Shown one piece after another: positions 27,988 through 35,784 of a stretch of 35,784 nt of DNA. Source of the DNA: Prochlorococcus sp. AG-418-G18 (lineage in GTDB: Bacteria > Cyanobacteriota > Cyanobacteriia > PCC-6307 > Cyanobiaceae); the NCBI GenBank assembly GCA_003214215.1, contig QCLX01000015.1, positions 1 through 35,784 of the forward strand, written 5' to 3'. Under the pieces are notes generated by a model. The model searched no databases. It had not been told where the DNA came from and saw nothing but the letters and a program-made list of their open reading frames with translations. The position numbers were made by a program, and so were the translations under genes. Position 1 is the stretch's first letter. Each line of letters starts with the position of its first letter.

Positions 27988-28665
27988 TTAGTGTTTTTTT
28001 TTAAAGTATTTGATACAGTAAAAAATATATCTTTAAATACTTTGACTTTTCAATTCAAAAGAAAGGTATCTCTTTTATCTGAGAAGACTAAAAAGAAAAT
28101 ATCTATAGGATATGCTAGAGCAATCGATAATGAAATTTTTTACTTAGAAGAACAAATACAATTATTAAAAGATGAAGGTTGCAATTTAATATTTTCTGAA
28201 CTCTTAAGTCTTGATGCAGAAATAAAGCCCGAATTCCAAAAAGCCTTAAAAGCTTTATCCAAAGGAGATGAATTAGTCGTAACCAAACTAGATCGGGCAT
28301 TTTCTAACAGAAATGAATCCATTAGAGTAATAAATAAACTTTTAAATCAAGATATCCAGTTAAGAACTTTATCTGGATTTTTTACCAATAAATGTTCTCC
28401 AAATACATCATCTTTAGTTTTTAATATTTTATGTGAATTGAATAATTTAGATAATGAGTGCCTTAAAGAAAGAAAAAAAGAAAACGTTTTAAAAAGAAGA
28501 TTAAATGGGAATAATTTAGGAGGTAGGCCCAAGATAAGTCCCTTAAAGGAATCTCTCGTAATCAGATTGCGTGACGAAGGCTATTCATATCGATCAATTA
28601 GAGCGCAAACAGGAATAGCTTTATCAACCATTAGAAGAGTAATCTTAGATGGAGAAGATAAATAA
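27970..28665 (+). CDS. Serine recombinase (resolvase/invertase)-like protein lacking catalytic residues
   Basis: The frame aligns along its length with small serine recombinases (Hin/Gin/resolvase). SIGYARAIDN corresponds to GYARVSTxxQ, PEFQKALKALSKGDELVVTKLDRAFSN to the GLKRAL..L..GDTLVVWKLDRLGRS region, then LCELNNLDNECLKERK to the E helix, NNLGGRPK, and a C-terminal HTH (LRDEGYSYRSIRAQTGIALSTIRRVI, cited in part). The nucleophilic serine is replaced by Ile in YARAID, the Arg of the TDRPGL segment is missing, and the second Arg of LDRLGR is missing; LDR and the ER of the E helix remain. It is probably a DNA-binding protein without strand-exchange activity. The start is uncertain: 27970 is a TTG; GTG 27991 and TTG 28042 are alternatives, and the conserved core begins near 28099. 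It is coupled to the next gene (1-nt gap). Confidence 0.72.
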   Translation: MFFLFYLVFFFKVFDTVKNISLNTLTFQFKRKVSLLSEKTKKKISIGYARAIDNEIFYLEEQIQLLKDEGCNLIFSELLSLDAEIKPEFQKALKALSKGDELVVTKLDRAFSNRNESIRVINKLLNQDIQLRTLSGFFTNKCSPNTSSLVFNILCELNNLDNECLKERKKENVLKRRLNGNNLGGRPKISPLKESLVIRLRDEGYSYRSIRAQTGIALSTIRRVILDGEDK

Positions 28666-28666
28666 T

Positions 28667-28873
28667 ATGAAAAAAAACGAACTTGAAAATCTTATTAAAG
28701 AAAATTTTAAAGATACAGCATTGCGTATTTATGAATTAGATAATGAAGATAGAAAAAGTTTATTAGCAGAATATAGAGAATGGATAATGAATGATTTAGA
28801 TTTTGAAGAAGTAATGATGTTACCTTATGAAGCATATACTGACAAATTAGATCCTAATTACTTAGACGATTAA
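28667..28873 (+). CDS. Small acidic hypothetical protein
   Basis: 68 residues, unrecognised. It is acidic and predicted largely helical: MKKNELENLIKENFKDTALR, LDNEDRKSLLAEYREWIMND and LPYEAYTDKLDPNYLDD cover most of it. It has no signal peptide, transmembrane helix or cysteine. I prefer ATG 28667 to the in-frame ATG at 28649 because a GGAGAAG sequence (28651-28657) sits at proper distance and the first start would overlap the upstream gene. The start follows the recombinase-like stop by one base (TAATATG), so the two should be co-expressed. It converges on the beta-lactamase-like gene. A protein partner or antagonist of the upstream DNA-binding protein is a guess. Confidence 0.65.
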   Translation: MKKNELENLIKENFKDTALRIYELDNEDRKSLLAEYREWIMNDLDFEEVMMLPYEAYTDKLDPNYLDD

Positions 28874-28881
28874 ATTTAGTC

Positions 28882-29784
28882 CTAAATAGTATATCTTTTA
28901 TTAAATTCATATACTTCTTTTGATATTGATGGTAAGAAGGAAGTATCTTTGGAATATTTTTCTCCATTACAAAAAACAACTAATAATGTATGTAGAGATT
29001 GACTATGAGTCCACCAAGCAGCATCATGTCTAACTTCAGACATTAAGCCTGCTTTACTCCAAAGATTAATGCTTTCTGGTAATCCTGCACCCAAAAAACC
29101 ATCTATTTGATTAAGAGAATCGTTCTTAAGAACAACTTTATTTAAATTTCTTTTTAAAAAACTTCGTAAATTTAAATCATTCTGTTGATAATCAATATGA
29201 ATCATAATTTCCTCCAAAACCCGTGCAGTCGAATCAGAATTCATAGCATTTCTATTTTCATTATCACGTCCATAAAATTCTTTTTCACGACCAAATGGTC
29301 CATCATCCCAGGTCTTCTGACAGCAATTTATACCACTCAATTCCTCCCAATGTAAATCATTTAGCCAATCGTTTATTATACTTCTTTGATATTTCCAATT
29401 TTCCCATAATTCCCCCTCAATACAAGGTCCACTTGTTGTTCCAGTAAGTAAATCAATTAAAAAGCTTGTTGCATTATTACTTGAGAAAAATAACATTTTC
29501 CTTACAGCATCAATAATTTCATCTGATAATAATAAACTTCCTTTTTTAATCCAATAATATGCAGCAAGGCCATAAACCAACTTGACTATGCTGGCAGGGT
29601 AAATCATTTTTTTATTATTAATACCAGTTCCAAAACCTTTAAATACACTTTTATTTTCACTTTTATAATTAATCCAAGTTATAGCAATATCCTCTCTTGA
29701 AAGATCTTTATTATAAGAGCATACTTTTTCTAAAATATCATTTAAGGCTAGACCCATTTCTTTACTTACATAGTAAAAAGACAT
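28882..29784 (-). CDS. Class A beta-lactamase-fold serine hydrolase
   Basis: 300 residues of the beta-lactamase/transpeptidase-like fold. The catalytic SxxK is S65-I-V-K68 (YPASIVKLVYG), the SxN motif is S102-N-N104 in FFSSNNATSFLID, and the third motif is K244-A-G246 (LWSKAGLMSEVRHDAAW), where KTG is usual. The family contains penicillinases but also peptidases and esterases. With no signal peptide at the N-terminus it is unlikely to be an exported resistance enzyme; a cytoplasmic peptidase acting on cell-wall peptides is one possibility. The start at 29784 lies only 3 nt from the start of the divergent NlpC/P60 gene; Met10 (29757) is an alternative start. Function is inferred only from fold and motifs. 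Confidence 0.8.
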   Translation of the reverse strand: MSFYYVSKEMGLALNDILEKVCSYNKDLSREDIAITWINYKSENKSVFKGFGTGINNKKMIYPASIVKLVYGLAAYYWIKKGSLLLSDEIIDAVRKMLFFSSNNATSFLIDLLTGTTSGPCIEGELWENWKYQRSIINDWLNDLHWEELSGINCCQKTWDDGPFGREKEFYGRDNENRNAMNSDSTARVLEEIMIHIDYQQNDLNLRSFLKRNLNKVVLKNDSLNQIDGFLGAGLPESINLWSKAGLMSEVRHDAAWWTHSQSLHTLLVVFCNGEKYSKDTSFLPSISKEVYEFNKRYTI

Positions 29785-29787
29785 TGT

Positions 29788-30546
29788 ATGGAAAATTATA
29801 AAAATCCTATCTCACTATTTAAACAAACTAATTTTTCAAAAACTATTTGGTGGAAATTAAAAGTTAATATTTCTGGATATCAAAATCAAACAGAAGATAA
29901 ATTAGTAACTGAAATATTTAAAAATAGAGTTTTTAGGATACTTTATCCAAATATTTATCAAAATAAGCATAAATTTCAAAGGATTTTAATTCAACTATAT
30001 GAAGATGGCTATGTCTGCTGGATAAATTTAGATGGGTTGATTATTGAGAGATACGAATTGAGAAAAACTGAGAATTTTAAAAATGAACGATTCTTTATAA
30101 AAGATCAATTAAACTCAATTTTAAAATGGATCAAGGATCAAGCTGATTCAACTAATGAATACCTTTGGGGAGGCACATTAGGGCCCAATTATGATTGTTC
30201 TGGCTTAATTCAGACTGCTTTTTTAAAGCATCGTATTTTTATACCTCGAGACTCTTATCAAATCAAAAGTTTTTGTAAACATCTTTTTTATTTCAAAGAT
30301 TCTTATAAAGCTCTACGACCTGGAGATCTTTTATTTTTTGGAAATAAAGAAAAGTGTGATCATATTGGAATCTACAAAGGAGACGGATTGTATTTCCATA
30401 GCTCTGGAAGGGATTTTGGCAGAAATGGAATAGGATTAGATACCCTAAAACATTCTAATGATAAAATCTCATTGCATTATAAATCCAAACTAATTTCTGC
30501 AGGAAGGGTAGTTAGAAGTTACAGATGGGATAGAACCATACGTTAG
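29788..30546 (+). CDS. NlpC/P60 family cysteine peptidase with N-terminal SH3-like domain
   Basis: 252 residues. Residues ~20-90 look like a bacterial SH3 domain (ILIQLYEDGYVCWINLDGL). The NlpC/P60 domain follows with the catalytic triad C137 (YDCSGLIQTAFLKHRI), H192 (CDHIGIYKGDGL) and H204 (YFHSSGRDFGR); RPGDLLFFG is the usual turn before the His strand. The design resembles the Anabaena/Nostoc gamma-D-glutamyl-L-diamino acid endopeptidases that cut muropeptides. No signal peptide is visible, so a cytoplasmic murein-recycling role is more likely than wall hydrolysis in the periplasm. The start at 29788 is 3 nt from the divergent hydrolase start, and the N-terminus aligns with the SH3 part, which supports it. 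Confidence 0.85.
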   Translation: MENYKNPISLFKQTNFSKTIWWKLKVNISGYQNQTEDKLVTEIFKNRVFRILYPNIYQNKHKFQRILIQLYEDGYVCWINLDGLIIERYELRKTENFKNERFFIKDQLNSILKWIKDQADSTNEYLWGGTLGPNYDCSGLIQTAFLKHRIFIPRDSYQIKSFCKHLFYFKDSYKALRPGDLLFFGNKEKCDHIGIYKGDGLYFHSSGRDFGRNGIGLDTLKHSNDKISLHYKSKLISAGRVVRSYRWDRTIR

Positions 30547-30612
30547 TAATTAGAGTTCACATTTAAACTTAAAATTAAATTTAAAATATTACTTATTATT
30601 TATTTTTAGGAA

Positions 30613-31212
30613 TTAACCAGCAGTCCAAATATTTTTAATGATCGGCATTATGGTATCTAAATGTAATGTCCCAACAAGTAGCCAAGCAAAAACAGCTCCG
30701 CCACAGCCTCCTAACCAAAATCCACTTGTAAAATCAGCCCATCCAGCTCTTGTAAATAAGTCCTTTGGTGGGTTATTAACAGTAGCATCTGGTGGTTGAA
30801 CATTAGGTGCTTTACCAGGTGCATTATAAAGAACTAAAAGTGCTGTCAAAATATGAACAGCTCCAATAGCAGCAAGAAGCCCAGCAGTTAGTGCAAATTC
30901 AGAATTTCTTAGTGGGCCAGTCATAGTGAAAGGACCGTATAGAAGATATCCAAAAGCTGCTCCAGTTTCTAAGCCTCTAAAATTAGGAGAAATACCTTCT
31001 CTGTAAAAAGGTAAATTATTTATAAAGGCTTTTGTAAAATAGCCACTATTAACTGGAGTAGCCAAATTACCAACACATGGATCAGAAACTGTTTTTACTG
31101 CCCATTGTTCTGCAACACCAATATCATTTGGTTGCACAGAATTGTCTATGTATTTCTCATCAAACTTAATTGAACTTGTTGATTCTGAGAATGATTTTTG
31201 AAAGTCGCTCAT
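30613..31212 (-). CDS. psaL: Photosystem I subunit XI (PsaL)
   Basis: PsaL forms the core of the PSI trimer interface in cyanobacterial thylakoids. The 199-residue protein has a soluble N-terminal region, the conserved [20 protein letters not shown] segment with [11 protein letters not shown], and three hydrophobic helices. These are around [42 protein letters not shown] (cited in part) and the C-terminal [20 protein letters not shown]. It is longer than most PsaL because of the N-terminal ~30 residues. It lies 27 nt downstream of psaI in the same direction, the classic psaI-psaL pair. No clear terminator is seen before the convergent NlpC gene. Confidence 0.97.
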   Translation of the reverse strand: MSDFQKSFSESTSSIKFDEKYIDNSVQPNDIGVAEQWAVKTVSDPCVGNLATPVNSGYFTKAFINNLPFYREGISPNFRGLETGAAFGYLLYGPFTMTGPLRNSEFALTAGLLAAIGAVHILTALLVLYNAPGKAPNVQPPDATVNNPPKDLFTRAGWADFTSGFWLGGCGGAVFAWLLVGTLHLDTIMPIIKNIWTAG

Positions 31213-31239
31213 TTTTTTAAAAATTTAGTTTTTAATAAT

Positions 31240-31368
31240 TTATTCTGTTGCTGTAATAAATCTTCCAATCAATACAATAAAAACAGCAGGCATTGCTATA
31301 CCAATTAATGGAACAAAAATTGACGGTAAGAGACTTGGTAAATCAGATGGCATAGTTATTTTAAACAT
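31240..31368 (-). CDS. psaI: Photosystem I subunit VIII (PsaI)
   Basis: A short gene read directly from the minus strand: MFKITMPSDLPSLLPSIFVP, then a single transmembrane helix LIGIAMPAVFIVLIGRFI and the end TATE. It encodes 42 residues from ATG 31368, or 37 from the in-frame ATG 31353 (MPSDLPSLL), and the latter fits many PsaI proteins better. PsaI is a one-helix subunit next to PsaL that stabilises trimers. Position immediately upstream of psaL (27 nt) and the PSLLPSIFVPLIG motif make the call firm. The pair is divergent from the following unknown gene, with the promoter region at about 31369-31446. Confidence 0.92.
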   Translation of the reverse strand: MFKITMPSDLPSLLPSIFVPLIGIAMPAVFIVLIGRFITATE

Positions 31369-31446
31369 CTTTAAACACTTTAGTATTTATCCACGAAATA
31401 GTGTTAATTTTACAACTGGATGATATAAAAATTATTAACTTTTTAC

Positions 31447-31839
31447 ATGTTAAAATTTTTCGCAATTGTACTTATTTTTTTTATAGGAATATTACTTCTA
31501 ATTTTTAAAAAAAGGAGCTTTGAAAAGTTAATAAATAAAGGCAAATTACATTCTATTAAATTAGAAAAACATAGAAAAAATAATAATCATTTTGTTTCTA
31601 ATAAAAAAAGTGTTTTATACAAGCATGAAGCAAAAAAGTACTCATTATTTTATAAAAATTCTCAAAGAAATAAAATGTTTAGTCTTTTTCAAGGTAATAA
31701 AGAAGACAAATTAAAAGCATTAAAAATTGCGGAAGAATTGGCTGATAAATCAACATTATCAATTTTACGAAAAGGATTAAGGGATATGTCTCCTGAAGTG
31801 GTTGAAATTTCAGCTTTATTAATCAGGAAATTCAAGTAA
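31447..31839 (+). CDS. Small membrane-anchored hypothetical protein
   Basis: 130 residues, unrecognised. The first ~20 residues are one hydrophobic helix (LKFFAIVLIFFIGILLLIF) followed by Lys/Arg, so it is anchored with the rest probably cytosolic. The middle is highly basic and Asn/Ser-rich (~25-75). The last ~45 residues, from NKEDKLKALKIAEELADKST to EVVEISALLIRKFK, form two amphipathic helices resembling a single HEAT-like repeat. It is divergent from psaI and ends 4 nt from the convergent GT2 gene. No function is proposed. Confidence 0.65.
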   Translation: MLKFFAIVLIFFIGILLLIFKKRSFEKLINKGKLHSIKLEKHRKNNNHFVSNKKSVLYKHEAKKYSLFYKNSQRNKMFSLFQGNKEDKLKALKIAEELADKSTLSILRKGLRDMSPEVVEISALLIRKFK

Positions 31840-31843
31840 AAAT

Positions 31844-32806
31844 TTAATTTTGATCCGCACTACTTATTGACCTAATTCTATAAATTGGACGACTTTGACT
31901 TTCATGATAAGTCCTAATTAAAAGTTCACTCAATAATCCAAAGCTAAATAATTGAACCCCAGCAATTCCCAATATTAATGCAAACATTAACAACGGACGA
32001 TTTCCAATATCCTCTCCCATGATTTTTAAAACTATCAAATAGGAACTCATTGCAAGGCTAGTCAAAATACTTATTATTCCAACAAAACCAAATCCATACA
32101 TCGGTCTCGTTAAAAATTTAGTCATAAACCAAACAGTTAGTAAATCCATTAAAACTCTAAAAGTTCTATCTATTCCATATTTGCTAGATCCATATTGCCT
32201 GCTTCTATGATTGACTTTAATTTCTTTGATGCTTGCACCTTCAATATTTGCTAAGACTGGCAAAAACCTGTGAAGTTCTCCATACAATTTAATATCATCA
32301 ATTATTTCTTTCTTAAAAGCTTTTAATGAACATCCATAGTCGTGCAACTTCAAACCTGTTACGCGAGCTATTAGTTTGTTCGCTATTTTTGATGGTATCT
32401 TTCTATTGATTAATTTATCTTTTCTATCAAACCTCCATCCACAAATCAAATCATAGCCATTATTAATTTCTGAAATTAGTAACGGAATATCATTTGGATC
32501 ATTCTGTAAATCGCCATCCAAAGTAATGACAATATCACCTTTAGAGTTATCAAAGCCAGCTGACATTGCTGCAGTTTGCCCATAATTTTTGCGAAGGGAA
32601 ATCACTGACAATTCTTTAATATTGAGAGTTAATTGTTTCAATACTTGTTGAGTATTATCTTTAGAACCATCATTTACAACAATCAATTCAAAATTAAATT
32701 TATGTAATGACATTACATTTACAACTTCATCCAATAAAAAACCAATACTCTCACTTTCGTTGTAAACAGGGATAATAATAGAAATTAATTGTTTTATATC
32801 TGACAT
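31844..32806 (-). CDS. GT2 polyprenyl-phosphate glycosyltransferase (GtrB/DPM1-like)
   Basis: 320 residues. The N-terminal ~220 residues are a GT-A domain: ISIIIPVYNESESIGFLLDE, ELIVVNDGSKDNTQQVL, the DxD-like metal site in TLDGDLQNDPNDIP, and LHDYGCSLKAFKKE. Two C-terminal transmembrane helices follow (~238-262 and ~275-300). This is the layout of enzymes that place a sugar on undecaprenyl phosphate at the cytosolic face, such as GtrB or ArnC. A flippase and a GT-C enzyme would use the product; the GT39-like gene at 5.3 kb in this window is a possible but distant partner. It is transcribed toward the unknown gene at 31.4-31.8 kb. Confidence 0.88.
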   Translation of the reverse strand: MSDIKQLISIIIPVYNESESIGFLLDEVVNVMSLHKFNFELIVVNDGSKDNTQQVLKQLTLNIKELSVISLRKNYGQTAAMSAGFDNSKGDIVITLDGDLQNDPNDIPLLISEINNGYDLICGWRFDRKDKLINRKIPSKIANKLIARVTGLKLHDYGCSLKAFKKEIIDDIKLYGELHRFLPVLANIEGASIKEIKVNHRSRQYGSSKYGIDRTFRVLMDLLTVWFMTKFLTRPMYGFGFVGIISILTSLAMSSYLIVLKIMGEDIGNRPLLMFALILGIAGVQLFSFGLLSELLIRTYHESQSRPIYRIRSISSADQN

Positions 32807-32861
32807 TTATATTTGATAATATTTATATAATTTTAACTTAATTTAGAACATTAAAATTAAA

Positions 32862-32891
32862 CAAAAAAAATCACCACAAATGTGGTGATTT
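32862..32891 (-). terminator. Intrinsic terminator of psaAB
   Basis: AAATCACCACA (32868-32878) and TGTGGTGATTT (32881-32891) form an 11-bp perfect stem with almost no loop (in practice ~10 bp with a 4-nt loop). On the minus strand it is followed by an unbroken T-run running down to 32863. It lies 18 nt after the psaB stop. This is the clearest rho-independent terminator in the window. Confidence 0.9.
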
Positions 32892-32909
32892 AAATTATTT
32901 AAGAGTAAT

Positions 32910-35138
32910 TTAACCAAACTTACCTGAAGTCGATGCAATAACAAATGCGCCGAATGTAAGAATGTTTCCAATTGTGAAATGTGCTAGTCCAACTAATCTA
33001 GCTTGAACAATTGAAAGTGCAACTGGCTTATCTCTCCAGCCAACAAGATTAGCTATTGGAGTACGCTGATGTGCCCAAACTAATGTTTCAATTAATTCTT
33101 GCCAGTAACCACGCCATGATATTAGGAACATGAAACCAGTTGCCCAAACTAAGTGACCGAATAGGAACATCCAAGCCCAAGGAGATAAAGAATTTACTCC
33201 AAATGGATTATATCCGTTAATAAGTTGAGCAGAGTTTAACCAGAGGTAGTCTCTGAACCAACCCATTAGATAAGTTCCTGATTCGTTAAATTGGGCTACA
33301 TTACCCTGCCATATCGCTAGGTGTTTCCAATGCCAGTAGAAAGTTACCCAAGCTAGTAAATTTAATGCCCAGAACATAGCTAGGTACATAGCATCCCAAG
33401 ATGAACTATCACAAGTACCGCCACGTCCAGGGCCGTCGCAGGGGAATGCATATCCTAAATCTTTCTTATCAGGAATTAATTTTGTTCCTCTAGCATCAAG
33501 TGCACCTTTAATGAGGATTAAAGCAGTTGTATGGAGACCTAAAGCGATAGCATGGTGGACTAAGAAATCTGCAGGGCCGATAGGTAAGAAAGCACTTAAT
33601 GCATCTTGTCTATTGATAAGATCCATCCAGTAATGATTGCCTGGCAATGAATTAGCAGCGATACTTGCTGAACTTGTAGGATCTGATAGTAAAGCGTTAA
33701 AGCCGTACATCATCTTACCCTGGGCAGCTTGAACAAATTGAGCAAAAACTGGCTCAATTAGAATTTGCTTTTCAGGATTACCAAAAGCGACAACAACATC
33801 GTTATGAACATAAATTCCAAGAGTATGGAATCCTAGCAACATTGTTACCCAGCTGAGGTGACTTATCAAAGCTTCCTTTGTTCCAAGAACTCTTGCTAAT
33901 ACATTGTCTTTATTTAATTCTGGATCATAATCTCTGACAAAGAAAATAGCTCCATGTGCAAATGCACCAACCATCAAGAACATTGCTATGTACTGATGAT
34001 GACTATATAAAGCAGATTGTGTAGTGTAGTCCCTGGCAATAAAAGCGTAAGAGGGAAGTGCACCCATATGTTGTGCTACTAGAGAAGTAGCCACACCAAG
34101 TGATGCTAATGCTAGTCCAAGTTGGAAATGCAATGAATTATTTACAGTTTCATATATTCCATCGTGGTTAATCCCGAAACTACCTTTATGAGGATCATTA
34201 GGGTGTCTTGTATTATGAGCTTCTGTAATTTCTTTGAGGCTATGACCAATACCAAAAGTATTTCTATACATATGACCAGCAATTACAAAAACTGTTCCTA
34301 TTGCAATATGGTGATGTGCAATATCAGTAAGCCATAATGCTTCACTTTGAGGATGAAGTCCACCTAAGAAAGTAAAGATTGCAGTTCCAGCCCCCTCAGC
34401 TGTTCCAAATACTTGATCTATAGAATCAGGATTTTGGGCATAAGCTCCCCAGTTTAAAGTAAAGAAAGGAGCTAATCCTGCAGGGTGTGGAAGCACTGTT
34501 AACCAGTTATCCCAACCTACATGCTGTCCTCTTGATTCAGGAATAGCAACATGAACCAAATGACCTGTCCAAGCAATACTACTAAAGCCAAATAATACGG
34601 CTAAATGATGATTTAATCTTGACTCTGCATTTTTAAACCAAGCTAAAGAAGGTCTGAATTTTGGCTGTAAATGTAACCAGCCTGCAAATAAAGTCCAACA
34701 AGCTAAAATACTCATGAATATTGAGGCTTGGAAGAGTTGCTCATTAGTTCTCATTCCAATTGTGTACCACCAATGATAGAGACCTGAGTAAGCTATGTTT
34801 ACTGGACCACTAGCTCCAGCTTGTGTCATTGCTTCTGTAATACCAGATCCAAAATGAGGATCCCAAATAGCATGAGCAATAGGACGTACGTGGGTTGGAT
34901 CAAGTACAAATTGCTCGAAGTTACCTTGCCAAGCAATATGAAATAAGTTACCAGCTACCCAGAGGGCGATAATTGCTAGATGACCAAAATGTGTAGAGAA
35001 AAGCTTTTGATAAAGCTTTTCTTCGGTCATACCATCATGACTTTCAAAGTCATGAGCGGTAGCTATTCCGTACCATATTCGTCTAGTTGTAGGGTCCTGA
35101 GCTAGACCCTGGTTAAATGATGGAAATTTTGTTGCCAT
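32910..35138 (-). CDS. psaB: Photosystem I P700 apoprotein A2 (PsaB)
   Basis: PsaB with PsaA forms the heterodimer that carries P700, the primary electron chain and the 4Fe-4S cluster Fx. The 742-residue protein is full length, with about eleven transmembrane helices and many His residues for chlorophyll (for example [40 protein letters not shown]). The Fx loop [20 protein letters not shown] provides two of the four cluster cysteines. The N-terminus [20 protein letters not shown] is typical. It starts 27 nt after the psaA stop and ends at a strong terminator, so psaA-psaB form one operon. Confidence 0.99.
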   Translation of the reverse strand: MATKFPSFNQGLAQDPTTRRIWYGIATAHDFESHDGMTEEKLYQKLFSTHFGHLAIIALWVAGNLFHIAWQGNFEQFVLDPTHVRPIAHAIWDPHFGSGITEAMTQAGASGPVNIAYSGLYHWWYTIGMRTNEQLFQASIFMSILACWTLFAGWLHLQPKFRPSLAWFKNAESRLNHHLAVLFGFSSIAWTGHLVHVAIPESRGQHVGWDNWLTVLPHPAGLAPFFTLNWGAYAQNPDSIDQVFGTAEGAGTAIFTFLGGLHPQSEALWLTDIAHHHIAIGTVFVIAGHMYRNTFGIGHSLKEITEAHNTRHPNDPHKGSFGINHDGIYETVNNSLHFQLGLALASLGVATSLVAQHMGALPSYAFIARDYTTQSALYSHHQYIAMFLMVGAFAHGAIFFVRDYDPELNKDNVLARVLGTKEALISHLSWVTMLLGFHTLGIYVHNDVVVAFGNPEKQILIEPVFAQFVQAAQGKMMYGFNALLSDPTSSASIAANSLPGNHYWMDLINRQDALSAFLPIGPADFLVHHAIALGLHTTALILIKGALDARGTKLIPDKKDLGYAFPCDGPGRGGTCDSSSWDAMYLAMFWALNLLAWVTFYWHWKHLAIWQGNVAQFNESGTYLMGWFRDYLWLNSAQLINGYNPFGVNSLSPWAWMFLFGHLVWATGFMFLISWRGYWQELIETLVWAHQRTPIANLVGWRDKPVALSIVQARLVGLAHFTIGNILTFGAFVIASTSGKFG

Positions 35139-35165
35139 TGAATTAAAAAGGTAAAGTTCAGGTAA

Positions 35166-35784
35166 TTAGCCCAGGCCGAAAAGGCGAGCATGGAAGAAAG
35201 CCCATGTGGTAGCAATACCACCGACAAGGAAGTGAGTTACACCTACAGCTCTACCCTGAGTAATAGATAAAGCTCTTGGTTGAATGGTTGGAGCAACTTT
35301 AAGTTTGTTATGTGCCCAAACAATTGATTCGAACAATTCTTGCCAATATCCTCTTCCGCTGAAAAGAAACATTAGACTGAAGGCCCAAATGAAGTGTGCA
35401 CCTAAGAACATCAAACCGTACATACTTATTGATTGACCATAGCTTGTTAACACTTGAGAAGCTTGAGCCCACAAGAAGTCTCTTAACCAACCATTTATAG
35501 TTATAGAACTTTGTGCAAAATTACCACCTGTGAGTCCCCAAACATCACTCTGCATTTTCCAAGAGAAGTGGAAAATAACTATTGAAATACAGTTATACAT
35601 CCAGAAAAGTCCAAGGAATACGTGGTCCCATGAAGAAACTTGACATGTACCACCTCTTCCAGGTCCATCACAAGGGAACCTAAAACCTAATGAAGCTTTA
35701 TCAGGAATTAACCTTGAGCTTCTTGCATAAAGTACGCCTTTTAGAAGTATCAAAACAGTTACGTGAATTTGGAAAGCGTGAATA
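35166..35784 (-). CDS. psaA: Photosystem I P700 apoprotein A1 (PsaA), C-terminal part
   Basis: The C-terminal ~205 residues of PsaA; the gene continues beyond the right edge of the window. The frame is open to base 35784, where the codons read [20 protein letters not shown], so the visible TTG-initiated frame from 35753 is not a true start. The Fx loop [20 protein letters not shown] and the following helix ([18 protein letters not shown]) are diagnostic, and the end [20 protein letters not shown] leads to the conserved ARLFGLG terminus. It pairs with psaB downstream. Confidence 0.98.
   Translation of the reverse strand, partial: IHAFQIHVTVLILLKGVLYARSSRLIPDKASLGFRFPCDGPGRGGTCQVSSWDHVFLGLFWMYNCISIVIFHFSWKMQSDVWGLTGGNFAQSSITINGWLRDFLWAQASQVLTSYGQSISMYGLMFLGAHFIWAFSLMFLFSGRGYWQELFESIVWAHNKLKVAPTIQPRALSITQGRAVGVTHFLVGGIATTWAFFHARLFGLG

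Noticed and set aside
27780-28665. Active mobile element or invertible switch around the recombinase-like gene
   Set aside because: The catalytic serine is missing, no paired crossover sites flank a segment, and no IS ends or target duplications are visible.
28882-29784. Antibiotic-resistance beta-lactamase
   Set aside because: No signal peptide, KAG in place of KTG, and a core-genome context in a streamlined cyanobacterium; fold membership alone does not support resistance.

Overview
The window is a piece of a small, very AT-rich marine cyanobacterial chromosome, most likely Prochlorococcus of a low-GC (high-light-type) lineage. The evidence is photosystem I genes (psaA, psaB, psaI, psaL), a ferredoxin-type glutamate synthase, LL-diaminopimelate aminotransferase, a cyanobacterial RNase E with a C-terminal Arg-rich PNPase-binding peptide, very short spacers, and strong A/T bias even in housekeeping genes. 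The assignment rests on gene content and protein recognition, not on a database search.

Layout, left to right. (1) 1-4897: the translation/transcription cluster nusA (5' end outside the window) - ylxR - infB on the plus strand. (2) 4934-5296: a small DUF3493 membrane protein on the minus strand and a tRNA-Thr(CGU). (3) 5319-9735: a plus-strand block with a GT39-type membrane glycosyltransferase, a GT2 glycosyltransferase with an odd N-terminus, and a B12-binding-type radical SAM enzyme of unknown function. (4) 9751-11327: clpS and dapL on the minus strand. (5) 11621-15420: rne and rnhB overlapping on plus, a DUF1997 gene on minus, and pheA on plus. (6) 15422-21775: the minus-strand str operon (rpsL-rpsG-fusA-tuf-rpsJ) with a LON-domain protein and an MPBQ-type methyltransferase following closely. 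(7) 21970-26841: ferredoxin-GOGAT with an abutting YciI-like gene. (8) 26847-30546: lipA, a degenerate serine-recombinase-like gene with a short acidic partner, and two divergent hydrolases (class A beta-lactamase fold and NlpC/P60). (9) 30613-31368: psaL and the short psaI. (10) 31447-32806: a small membrane-anchored unknown and a GtrB-like glycosyltransferase. (11) 32862-35784: psaA (partial) and psaB, closed by a clear intrinsic terminator.

Most of the window is core cyanobacterial housekeeping: translation (nusA, infB, str operon), RNA decay (rne, rnhB), amino acid synthesis (dapL, pheA, gltB), lipoylation and photosystem I. The most unusual part is 27.8-30.6 kb. There a serine recombinase-like protein appears to have lost its nucleophilic serine and other catalytic arginines while keeping a C-terminal HTH. 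It sits behind a cluster of five TAGAACA heptamers and is coupled to a 68-aa acidic protein. Next to it, two predicted peptidoglycan-type hydrolases without signal peptides diverge with only 3 nt between their start codons. A domesticated regulator and a cytoplasmic muropeptide-recycling pair are my leading hypotheses. Smaller points of interest are the RNase E/RNase HII coding overlap at the PNPase-binding peptide, and the glycosyltransferase pair beside the tRNA gene.

There is no gene-free stretch longer than 300 bases; the longest gap (11328-11620, 293 bases) lies between the divergent dapL and rne. I see no rRNA, CRISPR array, insertion sequence or prophage.
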